64,000 nucleotides of DNA from NCBI RefSeq assembly GCF_040225985.1, contig NZ_JBBPEU010000009.1:62001-126000 (forward strand), in the 5' to 3' direction. Source of the DNA: Shimia sp040225985. Lineage in GTDB: Bacteria > Pseudomonadota > Alphaproteobacteria > Rhodobacterales > Rhodobacteraceae. The notes under the pieces were generated by a model. The model had not been told where the DNA came from. It did no database searches and saw only the letters and a program-made list of their open reading frames with translations. The position numbers and the translations under genes were made by a program. Each line of letters begins with the position of its first letter. Position 1 is the first letter of the stretch. Below are positions 1 to 8,156 of the stretch, in pieces.

Positions 1-1292
1 AGTTTCATCGTATCCGCAGGCACATTCACGGTTTCATAAGGCGTGCCTTCAAGACTGACGCGCAGAGCGGGGTCGCCCTTGACCGAAATGCGGAACGGAC
101 GCTCTTCACCATGTTTGTTGCGCAGGCGCACCTCGTAGGTGTTGCGGATGGTGCCGTCAGACATGGTCACGAAGGTCGGGTTGCGCACAGGCGCCACGGT
201 CAGGTCGATATCAGTGCGCATGAACAGCGCCACGACCAGACCCACACCCACCAGTGACCAGAGCGTCGTGTACATAATGGTACGCGGGCGCAGCACGTGT
301 TTCCAGATGTTCTTGGGCTCTTTGCCGGAGCGTTCGTTTTCTTCGTCCGACAGGGCAAGATAGTCGATCAGGCCACGCGGCTTGCCGATCTTGTCCATGA
401 TCTCGTCACAGGCGTCGATACACAGCGCGCAGGTGATACACTCAAGCTGCTGACCTTCGCGGATGTCGATGCCCATCGGGCAGACGTTCACACAGGCCAT
501 GCAGTTGATGCAGTCGCCCTGCTCGGCACCGTTGCGCACCTCTTCCGAGCCTTTGCGCGGCTCGCCGCGCCAGTCTCGGTAGCCCACGGTCAGTGTATCT
601 TCGTCCATCATCGCGGCCTGAATCCGCGGCCACGGGCAGGCATAGATGCAGATCTGTTCGCGTGCGATGGCGCCGAAGAAAATCGTGGTAAAGGTCATCA
701 CACCGATGGTGGTGTAGGCGACCGGGTGTGCTGTTCCCTGGAACAGATCAACCATCAGGGTCGGGGCATCGGTGAAATAGAACACCCATGCACCGCCGGT
801 GGCCATGGCGATCGCCACCCAGGACAGGTATTTGATCAGGCGCAGTCGGACCTTGCGGAAGTCCCATTTTTTCTGACGATGCAGGCGCAGGCGCGCGTTG
901 CGGTCGCCTTCAATCCAGCGTTCCACAAGGATGAAAAGGTCGGTCCAGACGGTTTGCGGACAGGCATAGCCGCACCAGACCCGCCCCAGCGCCGAAGTGA
1001 ACAGGAACAGGCCAAGACCCGCCATTACCAGAAGCCCAGCAACGAAATAGAATTCGTGCGGCCAGATCTCGATCATGAAAAAGAAGAACCGGCGGTTGGC
1101 AAGGTCCAGAAGAACCGCCTGATCCGGCAGGCTGGGCCCGCGATCCCAGCGAATCCACGGCGTCAGGTAATAAATCCCCAGCGTCACCGCCATGATGATC
1201 CATTTCAGATTACGGAACTTCCCGCTGACCCGTTTGGGGAAAATCGGTTCTCGGGCGGCGTAAAGGCCTGGCTCGTTATCGGTGCTGCTCAC
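1..1292 (-). CDS. ccoG: CcoG (RdxA/FixG) cbb3 oxidase assembly ferredoxin, 3' end cut by window edge
   Basis: Membrane polyferredoxin needed for cbb3 oxidase maturation, implicated in copper reduction. Reading leftward from about 1292, the protein begins VSSTDNEPGLYAAREPIF. Hydrophobic segments follow, then a CGYACPQTVW motif, and ferredoxin-type cysteine clusters are encoded near 410-520 (CMACVNVCP and CITCALCIDAC). The C-terminal Ig-like accessory domain is cut at base 1. About 430 residues are visible of a family usually near 470. The start is uncertain: GTG at 1292 fits family N-termini, another in-frame GTG lies at 1301, and no strong Shine-Dalgarno is seen. An FNR box sits about 64 bp upstream. 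By usual synteny ccoHIS would lie to the left, outside the window. Confidence 0.93.
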   Translation of the reverse strand, partial: MSSTDNEPGLYAAREPIFPKRVSGKFRNLKWIIMAVTLGIYYLTPWIRWDRGPSLPDQAVLLDLANRRFFFFMIEIWPHEFYFVAGLLVMAGLGLFLFTSALGRVWCGYACPQTVWTDLFILVERWIEGDRNARLRLHRQKKWDFRKVRLRLIKYLSWVAIAMATGGAWVFYFTDAPTLMVDLFQGTAHPVAYTTIGVMTFTTIFFGAIAREQICIYACPWPRIQAAMMDEDTLTVGYRDWRGEPRKGSEEVRNGAEQGDCINCMACVNVCPMGIDIREGQQLECITCALCIDACDEIMDKIGKPRGLIDYLALSDEENERSGKEPKNIWKHVLRPRTIMYTTLWSLVGVGLVVALFMRTDIDLTVAPVRNPTFVTMSDGTIRNTYEVRLRNKHGEERPFRISVKGDPALRVSLEGTPYETVNVPADTMK

Positions 1293-1355
1293 TGGAATCA
1301 CTCGCGCATTTAGAATTCACTGATTGTCTTTTGACGCCTTGCCGGTGCAATGGCT

Positions 1356-1369
1356 TTGACATGGGTCAA
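1356..1369 (-). promoter_or_regulatory. FNR/FnrL box upstream of ccoG
   Basis: TTGAC-ATGG-GTCAA is an inverted repeat matching the FNR consensus TTGAT-N4-ATCAA. Its centre is about 70 bp upstream of the ccoG start. Control of ccoG by the FnrL encoded at 8623-9375 is inferred. Confidence 0.75.
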
Positions 1370-1473
1370 ATTATGTTTTTCAGATACAGCTTTTCCAGCC
1401 CTGTCGTGGCGACCAAACCGCGCGGCGGCACCGGGCTTGAAGATGTATCCAGATGTGATATTTTGTATGAAAC

Positions 1474-1521
1474 GGTGTCGGCTTTCCAGGAAACGCGCGA
1501 ACAGGACGGAAAGCCGACACC
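1474..1521. repeat. Hairpin repeat, copy 1
   Basis: A perfect 14-bp stem (1474-1487 pairs with 1508-1521) encloses a 20-nt loop at 1488-1507. The loop and inner eight stem pairs are identical to copy 2 at 3502-3545. The outer pairs differ (GGTGTC/GACACC here, CACC/GGTG there) but stay complementary. No T-run follows, so it is not a standard terminator. Function unknown. Confidence 0.85.
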
Positions 1522-1621
1522 ATGTTGTCAGCGGATAATTCCGCTGGCAATCTCCTCCCCGATACAGCGCATGTCTGCACCAAGGTTGCTTTCAGACTGA
1601 TTGATTCCGGACGTTTGTCCT

Positions 1622-1635
1622 TTGACCCAGATCAA
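1622..1635 (+). promoter_or_regulatory. FNR/FnrL box upstream of the DUF2270 gene
   Basis: TTGAC-CCAG-ATCAA matches the FNR inverted repeat. It lies 70 bp upstream of the proposed TTG start at 1705 and inside the longer open frame from 1522, which argues for the shorter protein. Confidence 0.7.
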
Positions 1636-1704
1636 ACGACGTGCATTATTCACGCAGGGAGCGGAAATTTTTTGTCCGAAAGGGAGGCGGGAGAGATTTC
1701 CGAA

Positions 1705-2370
1705 TTGAACGACGAGCGTAAAACGCTCGAATCTGCCGAGATCGGGGCCGTGGCGCATTTGTATCGCGGCGAGGTCTATCGCAGCACCATCTGGCGCACG
1801 CGGCTGGATACGACGACCAACTGGGCGGTGGTGACGCTGGGCGTTGCCCTGTCGATTTCCTTTGCATCGCCTGACGCCTCGCCCCTGCCGCTGGTGCTGG
1901 TGGGCGTGCTGATCATTTTTTTCCTGATGCTGGAGGCGCGGCGCTATCGGTATTTCAATGTCTGGCGGGCGCGGGCGCGCTGGATCGAGACCCATTTCTA
2001 TGCGCCGATGCTGTATGACGGGAACCTGCATCTTGAGGAAAACTGGCAGAAGGTTCTGGCCAATGATTACCTCAAGCCACGCTATCACGTGGATTACCTT
2101 ACTGCGGTGGGGCGGCGCATCCGGCGCAATTACCTGTGGATCCTGCTGATCCAGTCCATGGCCTTTGCCGGCAAGATCGCGGTGCATCCGACCGCCGTCA
2201 CAAGCTGGGAAGAGGCGTTCCGGCGTGCGGATGTGGGGCCGTTGCCCGGCGAATTTATCATCGGGTTCGGCGCGGCCTATATGCTGGCCTGGAGCGGGCT
2301 GGCAATCTGGAGCGACCGCAACGATGCAAAACGGGCCGCCCTGCGCAAGACTGACAGCGCGATGGGTTAG
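1705..2370 (+). CDS. DUF2270 family integral membrane protein
   Basis: Uncharacterised membrane protein resembling DUF2270 (N-terminal region with AHLYRGEVYRSTIWRTRLD, then two close transmembrane segments, a long soluble part and a C-terminal hydrophobic stretch). About 221 residues from a TTG at 1705, preceded by a purine-rich AGGGAGGCGGGAGAG. The frame is open back to an ATG at 1522, but that extension contains an FNR box and looks non-coding. Its stop overlaps the end of the convergent LysR gene by 4 bp. Placement among cbb3 and FnrL genes plus its own FNR box suggests a role under low oxygen. The family has no established function that I know of. Confidence 0.75.
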   Translation: MNDERKTLESAEIGAVAHLYRGEVYRSTIWRTRLDTTTNWAVVTLGVALSISFASPDASPLPLVLVGVLIIFFLMLEARRYRYFNVWRARARWIETHFYAPMLYDGNLHLEENWQKVLANDYLKPRYHVDYLTAVGRRIRRNYLWILLIQSMAFAGKIAVHPTAVTSWEEAFRRADVGPLPGEFIIGFGAAYMLAWSGLAIWSDRNDAKRAALRKTDSAMG

Positions 2371-3248
2371 GCGCGCGGCGTGGCGAGTTTGCGCAGCCAC
2401 GCCCGAAAGGACCGCGCCGCAGGGCGCAACGCCGTGGGATGGGTGACAATGTGATACCCTTTCTCGCGCGCATCCTCGAACAGCAGGGTCACGGCACCCG
2501 TGGCAAGGTCGTCTTCGACCCAGGCGCGGGCGGTCACGGCAACACCTTGTCCGTTGCAGGCGGCCTGCGTCAACAGATTGCCCGGCAAATGCACCATCCC
2601 GCCCCGCGCGGTGCCCTCGTCAACCCCGTGCTTCCTTAACCATTCGGTACTTTCCGAGGTGCCGAATTCCTGCAGCCACGGAAACTGTGCCAGATCGGCG
2701 GGGGTCGTGATCTGGCGCCCCGCGATCAGGGATGGCGCCGCGATTACGACAATGGACGACGGCAAAAGCTCTTCCGTGTCGAATCCGGACCAACGCCCGT
2801 CTCCATAGCGCACACAAATGTCGACGCCGCCCGGCGTGGGATCGGTCAGGGCCGGGTTGGGATCAATCATGATGTCAATTTCGGGGTGTTTGGCGCGGAA
2901 CTCGGGCAGGCGCGGCACGAGCCAATGCGTCGCGAAAGCCGGGGTTGTCGCAACATGCAAGGCGCGCACGGTCTGCTGCGATGTCAGTTCCTCGACACGC
3001 TGCGCCATCACTTCAAACCCGCTCAGCAAAGCCTCGGCCAATTGACGCCCCTCAAGCGTTAAAACCGCCGCCCGCCCCGAGCGGTCCAGCAGGCCCAGGC
3101 CAAGATGCGTTTCCAGATTGCGGATTTGCTGGCTGATCGCGGCATGGCTGACATTCAGGGCCGCACCGGCGGATTGCACCGAGCCCTTTTCTGCAAAGGC
3201 CGCGAAAGCGCGCAGCGCGCTGAGCGGGGGAAGGCTGCGCCAATCCAT
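2367..3248 (-). CDS. LysR-family regulator, GcvA-like
   Basis: LysR-type transcriptional regulator of about 293 residues. The N-terminal winged helix-turn-helix reads LPPLSALRAFAAFAEKGS, then NVSHAAISQQIRNLE. The effector-binding domain includes PDLAQFPWLQEF-like and GGVDICVRYGDG stretches typical of the GcvA/AmpR-like subgroup. I chose ATG 3248 (MDWRSLPPLSALR) over an upstream start at 3311 because family proteins begin close to the HTH. A 17-bp inverted repeat (3250-3266) sits right at the start and may be its own operator. The divergent neighbour is a 46-residue ORF. Target unknown. Confidence 0.88.
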   Translation of the reverse strand: MDWRSLPPLSALRAFAAFAEKGSVQSAGAALNVSHAAISQQIRNLETHLGLGLLDRSGRAAVLTLEGRQLAEALLSGFEVMAQRVEELTSQQTVRALHVATTPAFATHWLVPRLPEFRAKHPEIDIMIDPNPALTDPTPGGVDICVRYGDGRWSGFDTEELLPSSIVVIAAPSLIAGRQITTPADLAQFPWLQEFGTSESTEWLRKHGVDEGTARGGMVHLPGNLLTQAACNGQGVAVTARAWVEDDLATGAVTLLFEDAREKGYHIVTHPTALRPAARSFRAWLRKLATPRA

Positions 3249-3249
3249 A

Positions 3250-3266
3250 TGTAACTGCAACTTACA
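3250..3266. promoter_or_regulatory. Candidate LysR operator
   Basis: TGTAA-CTGCAAC-TTACA is a perfect 5-bp inverted repeat with a 7-nt spacer, of the T-N11-A type bound by LysR proteins. It abuts the LysR start codon and faces the divergent small ORF at 3349. Binding is inferred. Confidence 0.45.
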
Positions 3267-3348
3267 CGTTAAAAATGTTCCTGACTCGCAGAGTGAAGGC
3301 AAAACATCCAATTATCAACAAGGATTACACCAGAACAGGACAACGGAC

Positions 3349-3489
3349 ATGTTACTAATCTTTGCCAAATCCTTTCAGACCGCGACCTTTCTGAGAGGCA
3401 CCGAGTTTTCACCGCTAGATGCGCCCAGAACAAAATCCATTGTGCCGCGGCGCAAAGGGCTGTGGGGGTTTCTGGCTGGATTGTTCTGA
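3349..3489 (+). CDS. Small hypothetical protein (46 aa)
   Basis: Short frame encoding MLLIFAKSFQTATFLRG at the N-terminus and RRKGLWGFLAGLF at the C-terminus. It is divergent from the LysR gene with a 100-bp gap and ends 12 bp before hairpin repeat copy 2. A weak AGGA lies about 12 nt upstream of the ATG. No family recognised. The basic stretch followed by a hydrophobic tail could be a membrane-associated microprotein. It could also be non-coding, and it is reported because position and orientation resemble a LysR target. Confidence 0.4.
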   Translation: MLLIFAKSFQTATFLRGTEFSPLDAPRTKSIVPRRKGLWGFLAGLF

Positions 3490-3501
3490 GGAAAAAGGAA
3501 G

Positions 3502-3545
3502 CACCGGCTTTCCAGGAAACGCGCGAACAGGACGGAAAGCCGGTG
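3502..3545. repeat. Hairpin repeat, copy 2
   Basis: A 12-bp perfect stem (3502-3513 with 3534-3545) encloses a 20-nt loop (3514-3533) identical to copy 1. It lies just after the 46-residue ORF and before the ccoP terminator. The outer stem pairs differ from copy 1 on both arms, keeping base pairing. Confidence 0.85.
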
Positions 3546-3577
3546 TCCAGACCAAACCCCGCAAGGTTCGGAATAGG

Positions 3578-3610
3578 AAAAAGGGCGGCGCAGGTGATGC
3601 GCCGCCCTTT
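3578..3610 (-). terminator. Rho-independent terminator of ccoNOQP
   Basis: AAAGGGCGGCGCA (3580-3592) pairs with TGCGCCGCCCTTT (3598-3610) around a 5-nt loop. On the minus strand this gives a strong stem followed by five T. It lies 10 bp after the ccoP stop. Confidence 0.9.
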
Positions 3611-3620
3611 AGGGATGTGT

Positions 3621-4505
3621 TTACTCGCCGCCGCCCAGCTGATGGACGTAGACAGAGACCGCGCGCACCTGCGCTTCGGTCAGACGACCTGCTTCAGACG
3701 CATCCGCCGACCACGGCGGCATCACGCCGTAGCGGCTATAGTTGACAGTTTCGAGGATGTCCTCGTAGCTGCCGCCATAGAGCCAGATCGCGTCGGTCAG
3801 GTTCGGTGCCCCTTGTTCACGGTCACCAGAGCCGTCTTCCATGTGGCACGCAGAGCAGTTGTCTTCGTACACAACGGCACCCGCTTCGACCAAGGACGCA
3901 TCCTTGGCTTCGCCGCCCGACAGGGTCATCACGAAATTGACGACCTGTTCGACTTCGGCAGGCTCGAGCAATTCACCAAAGGCCGGCATCTCGGAGTAAC
4001 GCGCATCGTCGTCATCCTCGTTGCGGATCCCGTGGCTGATCGTGGCGTGAATGGCTTCGATGTCGCCACCCCACAGCCAGTCGTTGTCCAGCAGGTTGGG
4101 ATAGCCAACCGCGCCGGCAGCACCGGATCCGTGACACTGGGCGCACCAGGTCTTGAACACGGCCGCACCCGCCGACACCGCATAGGCGTTCAGTTCGGCG
4201 TCCGACTGGATTGCGGTCAACTCAGCCGCTTCCAGCTTGGCGTTGATCGGGGCCAGCTTTTCCGCAGCCTGTTCGATGTCGGCCGCGACGTTCGCACGGG
4301 TGGACCACCCGAGAACGCCCGCAGTTGCGCTTTGGATCCCCGGCCATGCCGGATATGCGATGGTGTAACCAATGCCCCAGACGATACAGGCGTAGAAGAT
4401 ATAGACCCACCATTTCGGCAAAGGGTTGTTATACTCTTCAATCCCGTCCCAGCTGTGACCAGTCGTTTCGACCTGGTTGCCTTTTTGTACAGGTTTTTTA
4501 CTCAT
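3621..4505 (-). CDS. ccoP: cbb3-type cytochrome c oxidase diheme subunit CcoP
   Basis: Subunit III of the high-affinity cbb3 terminal oxidase, passing electrons from cytochrome c to CcoO/CcoN at the inner membrane. 294 residues: a short cytoplasmic N-terminus (GIEEYNNPLPKWWVY is typical), one transmembrane helix near 31-50, then two periplasmic cytochrome c domains with heme motifs CAQCH at 121-125 and CSACH at 217-221. It is the last gene of ccoNOQP. Its start overlaps the end of ccoQ by 4 bp, suggesting translational coupling, and a terminator follows. Expression is likely FnrL-dependent through the box at 7133. Confidence 0.97.
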   Translation of the reverse strand: MSKKPVQKGNQVETTGHSWDGIEEYNNPLPKWWVYIFYACIVWGIGYTIAYPAWPGIQSATAGVLGWSTRANVAADIEQAAEKLAPINAKLEAAELTAIQSDAELNAYAVSAGAAVFKTWCAQCHGSGAAGAVGYPNLLDNDWLWGGDIEAIHATISHGIRNEDDDDARYSEMPAFGELLEPAEVEQVVNFVMTLSGGEAKDASLVEAGAVVYEDNCSACHMEDGSGDREQGAPNLTDAIWLYGGSYEDILETVNYSRYGVMPPWSADASEAGRLTEAQVRAVSVYVHQLGGGE

Positions 4506-4687
4506 GTCCTCGCCTCCTCATCCGTGGCGGGTTTGTCTTCGTGCCGGAACGGAATGTCTGCGGTGTCGCTGTACTCCTTGGTGGCGCCCGGGCGGAAAAC
4601 CCAGACGATCACACCAATGAAGAACAGGAACAGGAACAGCAGCATCCAGCTGTCGGCGAACTCTCGCAGGAAGGAATATGTTTCCAT
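4502..4687 (-). CDS. ccoQ: cbb3 oxidase small subunit CcoQ
   Basis: 61-residue single-span membrane protein (METYSFLREFADSWMLLF followed by a hydrophobic helix, then a polar tail). This matches the CcoQ/FixQ subunit that stabilises the cbb3 complex. It lies between ccoO (12-bp gap) and ccoP (4-bp overlap). Confidence 0.93.
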   Translation of the reverse strand: METYSFLREFADSWMLLFLFLFFIGVIVWVFRPGATKEYSDTADIPFRHEDKPATDEEART

Positions 4688-4699
4688 CTTCCCTGCTCC

Positions 4700-5428
4700 T
4701 TACCGCGACGCGTCAGGGGTGAAGGTCGAGAAATCAACCAGCGTGCCCAGCATCTGCAAATAAGCGACCATGGCATCCATTTCGGACACACCGGGCTGGC
4801 CGTCAAAGTTGCGGACGTTGACCTTTTCGCCATAGCGTTCCAGCAGACCGTCATAGTCGCTGTCGGGATCAGCTTGCGCCGCAAAGTCAGCCTGCGCGTT
4901 CGCAATCATGTCCTCGGTGTAGGGAACACCGACGATGGCGTTGGTGGCCATGATGTCACCGATATACTTGCCATCGATCAGCTTGCGCTCGAGGAAGCCG
5001 TATTTCGGCATCACCGATTCCGGCACAACCGACTGCGGATCGCGCAGGTGGTCTACGTGCCAGTCATCCGAGTAACGACCGCCCACGCGCGCCAGGTCGG
5101 GACCTGTCCGCTTGGAGCCCCACTGGAAGGGGTGGTCATACATGGATTCCGCGGCCAGCGAGTAGTGACCATAGCGTTCTACCTCGTCGCGCATCGGACG
5201 GATCATCTGCGAGTGGCAGACATAGCAGCCTTCGCGGATGTAGACTTCACGACCGGCCAGTTCGAGAGGGGTGTAGGGGCGCATGCCCTCGACCTCTTCG
5301 ATGGTGTTTTCCAGCCAGAACAGCGGAGCGATCTGCACGATACCACCGATGGTAACAACCAGAAAGCTGAAGACCAGAAGGAGTGTCGCGTTGGTCTCGA
5401 GGACCTTGTGTTTATCGAGAATTCCCAT
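4700..5428 (-). CDS. ccoO: cbb3-type cytochrome c oxidase monoheme subunit CcoO
   Basis: Membrane-anchored monoheme cytochrome c subunit of cbb3 oxidase. 242 residues: N-terminal anchor at about 14-37, then heme c motif CYVCH at 68-72 and an axial methionine region (SQMIRPMRDEVERYG). The length is typical. It is second in ccoNOQP, 14 bp after ccoN. Confidence 0.97.
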   Translation of the reverse strand: MGILDKHKVLETNATLLLVFSFLVVTIGGIVQIAPLFWLENTIEEVEGMRPYTPLELAGREVYIREGCYVCHSQMIRPMRDEVERYGHYSLAAESMYDHPFQWGSKRTGPDLARVGGRYSDDWHVDHLRDPQSVVPESVMPKYGFLERKLIDGKYIGDIMATNAIVGVPYTEDMIANAQADFAAQADPDSDYDGLLERYGEKVNVRNFDGQPGVSEMDAMVAYLQMLGTLVDFSTFTPDASR

Positions 5429-5442
5429 AGTTCGAACCCTCC

Positions 5443-7041
5443 TTATTCAGCCGGGACTGCGGTGGCGAGCGGCTCTTTCGCCGGCGCTTTTTTCACAGTC
5501 ATCCAGAGGTTGTAGCACATGATGACGGCACCAGCGAGGAACATGACCCCACCCAGACCGCGCACAACGTACATCGGGAATTTCGCGGCCACGGTGTCGG
5601 CGAACGAGTTCACAAGGAAGCCGTTGGCGTCAACTTCGCGCCACATCAGACCTTCCATGATACCGGTTACCCACATCGAAGCGGCGTAGAGAACGATACC
5701 GATGGTGGCCAGCCAGAAGTGCCAGGATACCAGCGACAGCGAGTAGAGGCGCTCGCGTTTCCACAGAACCGGAACCAGATAGTACAGAGCACCGAAAGTG
5801 ATCATGCCGTTCCAGCCAAGCGCACCCGAGTGCACGTGACCAATGGTCCAGTCAGTGTAGTGCGACAGCGAGTTCACCGCGCGGATCGACATCATCGGAC
5901 CTTCGAAGGTCGACATGCCGTAGAAGCCGACCGAGATTACCATCATACGGATGATCGGGTCGGTGCGCAGCTTGTCCCATGCGCCCGAAAGCGTCATCAG
6001 GCCGTTGATCATACCACCCCACGACGGCATCCAGAGGACGATCGAGAAGACCATACCCAGCGTCGACGCCCAGTCAGGCAGCGCGGTATAGTGCAGGTGG
6101 TGGGGACCAGCCCAGATGTAGATGAAGATCAGCGCCCAGAAGTGGATGATCGACAGCTTGTACGAGAACACCGGACGTTCAGCCTGTTTCGGAATGAAGT
6201 AATACATCATGCCGAGGAAGCCCGCGGTCAGGAAGAAGCCCACAGCGTTGTGGCCATACCACCATTGAACCATCGCATCCTGAACACCGGCCCAAAGGAT
6301 GACCGATTTCGAGCCGAAGATCGACACGGGGATGGTCGCGTTGTTCACCAAGTGCAGCATTGCAACGGTGACGATGAACGACAGGTAGAACCAGTTGGCC
6401 ACGTAGATGTGCGGCTCTTTACGCTTGATGATCGTGCCGAGGAAGACCGCCAGGTAGGCCACCCAGACAACCGTCAGCCACAGGTCCACATACCATTCGG
6501 GTTCAGCGTATTCTTTCGACTGCGTGCCGCCCAGCAGATAGCCGGTCGCCGCCAGAACGATGAAGAGCTGATAGCCCCAGAACACGAACCACGCCAGATT
6601 GCCACCCCAGAGGCGTGCGGCGCTGGTGCGCTGTACGACAAAGAACGATGACGCGATCAGGGCGTTCCCGCCGAAAGCGAAAATAACCGCCGAAGTGTGC
6701 AGCGGACGCAGGCGGCCAAAGTTGGCATAGCCCTGTGCCCAGTCAAAGTTCAGGCCCGGAAAGGCCAGCTGGAAAGCGATGAACACGCCCGCCAGAAAGC
6801 CAACAACGCCCCAGAGGGCGGTGGCGATGACACCGGCGCGGACCACGCCGTCAAGATATTCGTTCTGCGGAGCAACTTTTACGTCACCGATCCCCCGCAA
6901 GGTCCAGATAAACAGCCCACCGGATACCAGCGCCACGATGATGGCGTGAATCTGGTAAGCCAAATCGCGCGCATAGTTTGCGGCGATCATCGCGAACAGC
7001 GTGACCACAGCAAGCGCGATAAGCTTGATATAATTCAACAT
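5443..7041 (-). CDS. ccoN: cbb3-type cytochrome c oxidase catalytic subunit CcoN
   Basis: Heme-copper oxidase catalytic subunit that reduces O2 at a heme b3-CuB centre. 532 residues with about twelve membrane helices. Histidine-rich metal-site segments are visible (WWYGHNAVGFFLTAG, GPHHLHYTALPDW, IGHVHSGALGWNG). The frame is open to 7236, but I chose ATG 7041 (MLNYIKLIALAVV) because it has AAGGGA 8 nt upstream and because the upstream part contains the FNR box. First gene of ccoNOQP. Confidence 0.97.
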   Translation of the reverse strand: MLNYIKLIALAVVTLFAMIAANYARDLAYQIHAIIVALVSGGLFIWTLRGIGDVKVAPQNEYLDGVVRAGVIATALWGVVGFLAGVFIAFQLAFPGLNFDWAQGYANFGRLRPLHTSAVIFAFGGNALIASSFFVVQRTSAARLWGGNLAWFVFWGYQLFIVLAATGYLLGGTQSKEYAEPEWYVDLWLTVVWVAYLAVFLGTIIKRKEPHIYVANWFYLSFIVTVAMLHLVNNATIPVSIFGSKSVILWAGVQDAMVQWWYGHNAVGFFLTAGFLGMMYYFIPKQAERPVFSYKLSIIHFWALIFIYIWAGPHHLHYTALPDWASTLGMVFSIVLWMPSWGGMINGLMTLSGAWDKLRTDPIIRMMVISVGFYGMSTFEGPMMSIRAVNSLSHYTDWTIGHVHSGALGWNGMITFGALYYLVPVLWKRERLYSLSLVSWHFWLATIGIVLYAASMWVTGIMEGLMWREVDANGFLVNSFADTVAAKFPMYVVRGLGGVMFLAGAVIMCYNLWMTVKKAPAKEPLATAVPAE

Positions 7042-7132
7042 TTTGCGTCCCTTCGTCTTGCCGGAAATGATTCGTGTTGTCTCCGACGGATTTAGACTGA
7101 TGGTGTTTTGCGTTCGCAGGCGCAGCAATACC

Positions 7133-7146
7133 TTGATCTGAGTCAA
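7133..7146. promoter_or_regulatory. FNR/FnrL box between ccoN and the usp gene
   Basis: TTGAT-CTGA-GTCAA lies 91 bp from the ccoN start and 101 bp from the divergent stress-protein start. The same 14-mer occurs between fnrL and hemN (9385). It could serve both promoters. Confidence 0.8.
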
Positions 7147-7247
7147 AGCAGAGCGGATCGATTTGTCACCTATTGCTAAAAAGCCGGGGCAGCCGCAGGT
7201 GGTCAGCCCCCGTTCAACCAGACTTTTCACATCCACGGAGATTTTCC

Positions 7248-8087
7248 ATGGCGTACAGATCGATGCTGTCGGTCCTCACCGACCCGAAACTTGTAGACCC
7301 CACTCTGGCGCAAGGCATCGCGCTCGCTCAGGAAATGGACGCGCATTACGACGCGCTTTGCCTTGGCGTGGACCGCAGCCAGACCGGATACTATTACGCC
7401 GGTGCTAACGCGATGATTTTGCAGGAAACCCTGAACCGTGCCCAGCAGGAAAGCGAGGCGCTTGAAAAGTCCGCGACTGACCTTTTGCGGGCCTCTGGCG
7501 TGCGTTGGGGCACCGAGGCCGGGGTCGCGCAGATCGCGGATCTTGGCCGTCACGTGGCACAGCGCGCGCGGTTTTCGGACCTCGTGATCCTGCCGCAGCC
7601 CTATGGCGAAAATACCGGCGCTGAGCTGGAACCCACAATGGAGGCAGCCCTGTTCGAGGGGCAGGCTCCGGTTCTGATGATCCCGACCGATTGTGACCCG
7701 ATCCGTGCGCCGAAAAAGGTGTCGATCGGATGGAATGAAAGCAGCGAAGCGCTGGTCGCCGTGCGCGCCGCCCTGCCCTTCCTGATCAAGGCGGACACGG
7801 TGCATGTGGTCGTGATCGACCCGCCGACCCACGGGCCGAACCGGTCCGATCCGGGCGGAATGCTGTCGCAATATCTCGCGCGCCATGGCGTGCGGGTCGA
7901 AATCGACGTTCTGTCAAAAACCCTGCCGCGTGTGTCGGATGTGCTGATGCGCCACGCCAAGGACGCGCAGTGCGAGATGCTGGTGATGGGCGCCTACGGG
8001 CATTCGCGTTTCCGCGAGGCCATTCTGGGTGGTGCCACCCGTAACATGCTGGAACAGGCAGAAATTCCGGTATTCCTTGCGCATTGA
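7248..8087 (+). CDS. Tandem-domain universal stress protein (UspA family)
   Basis: 279 residues with two Usp-like halves. The first (1-150) begins AYRSMLSVLTDPKLVD. The second (about 152-279) has the ATP-binding signature MGAYGHSRFREAILGGATRN near the C-terminus. A GGAG lies 9 nt before ATG 7248. It is divergent from ccoN and shares the intergenic FNR box, a common arrangement next to cbb3 genes in Rhodobacteraceae, so induction under low oxygen is likely. Biochemical role unknown. Confidence 0.92.
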   Translation: MAYRSMLSVLTDPKLVDPTLAQGIALAQEMDAHYDALCLGVDRSQTGYYYAGANAMILQETLNRAQQESEALEKSATDLLRASGVRWGTEAGVAQIADLGRHVAQRARFSDLVILPQPYGENTGAELEPTMEAALFEGQAPVLMIPTDCDPIRAPKKVSIGWNESSEALVAVRAALPFLIKADTVHVVVIDPPTHGPNRSDPGGMLSQYLARHGVRVEIDVLSKTLPRVSDVLMRHAKDAQCEMLVMGAYGHSRFREAILGGATRNMLEQAEIPVFLAH

Positions 8088-8110
8088 TCGCGACCAAAAC
8101 TGAATCGCGA

Positions 8111-8140
8111 AAGGCCCGCCAAATACCGGCGGGCCTTTTT
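8111..8140 (+). terminator. Rho-independent terminator of the usp gene
   Basis: AAGGCCCGCC (8111-8120) pairs with GGCGGGCCTT (8128-8137), followed by a T-run. It lies 23 bp after the usp stop. Confidence 0.9.
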
Positions 8141-8156
8141 CGTGGACCCCGGTTGC

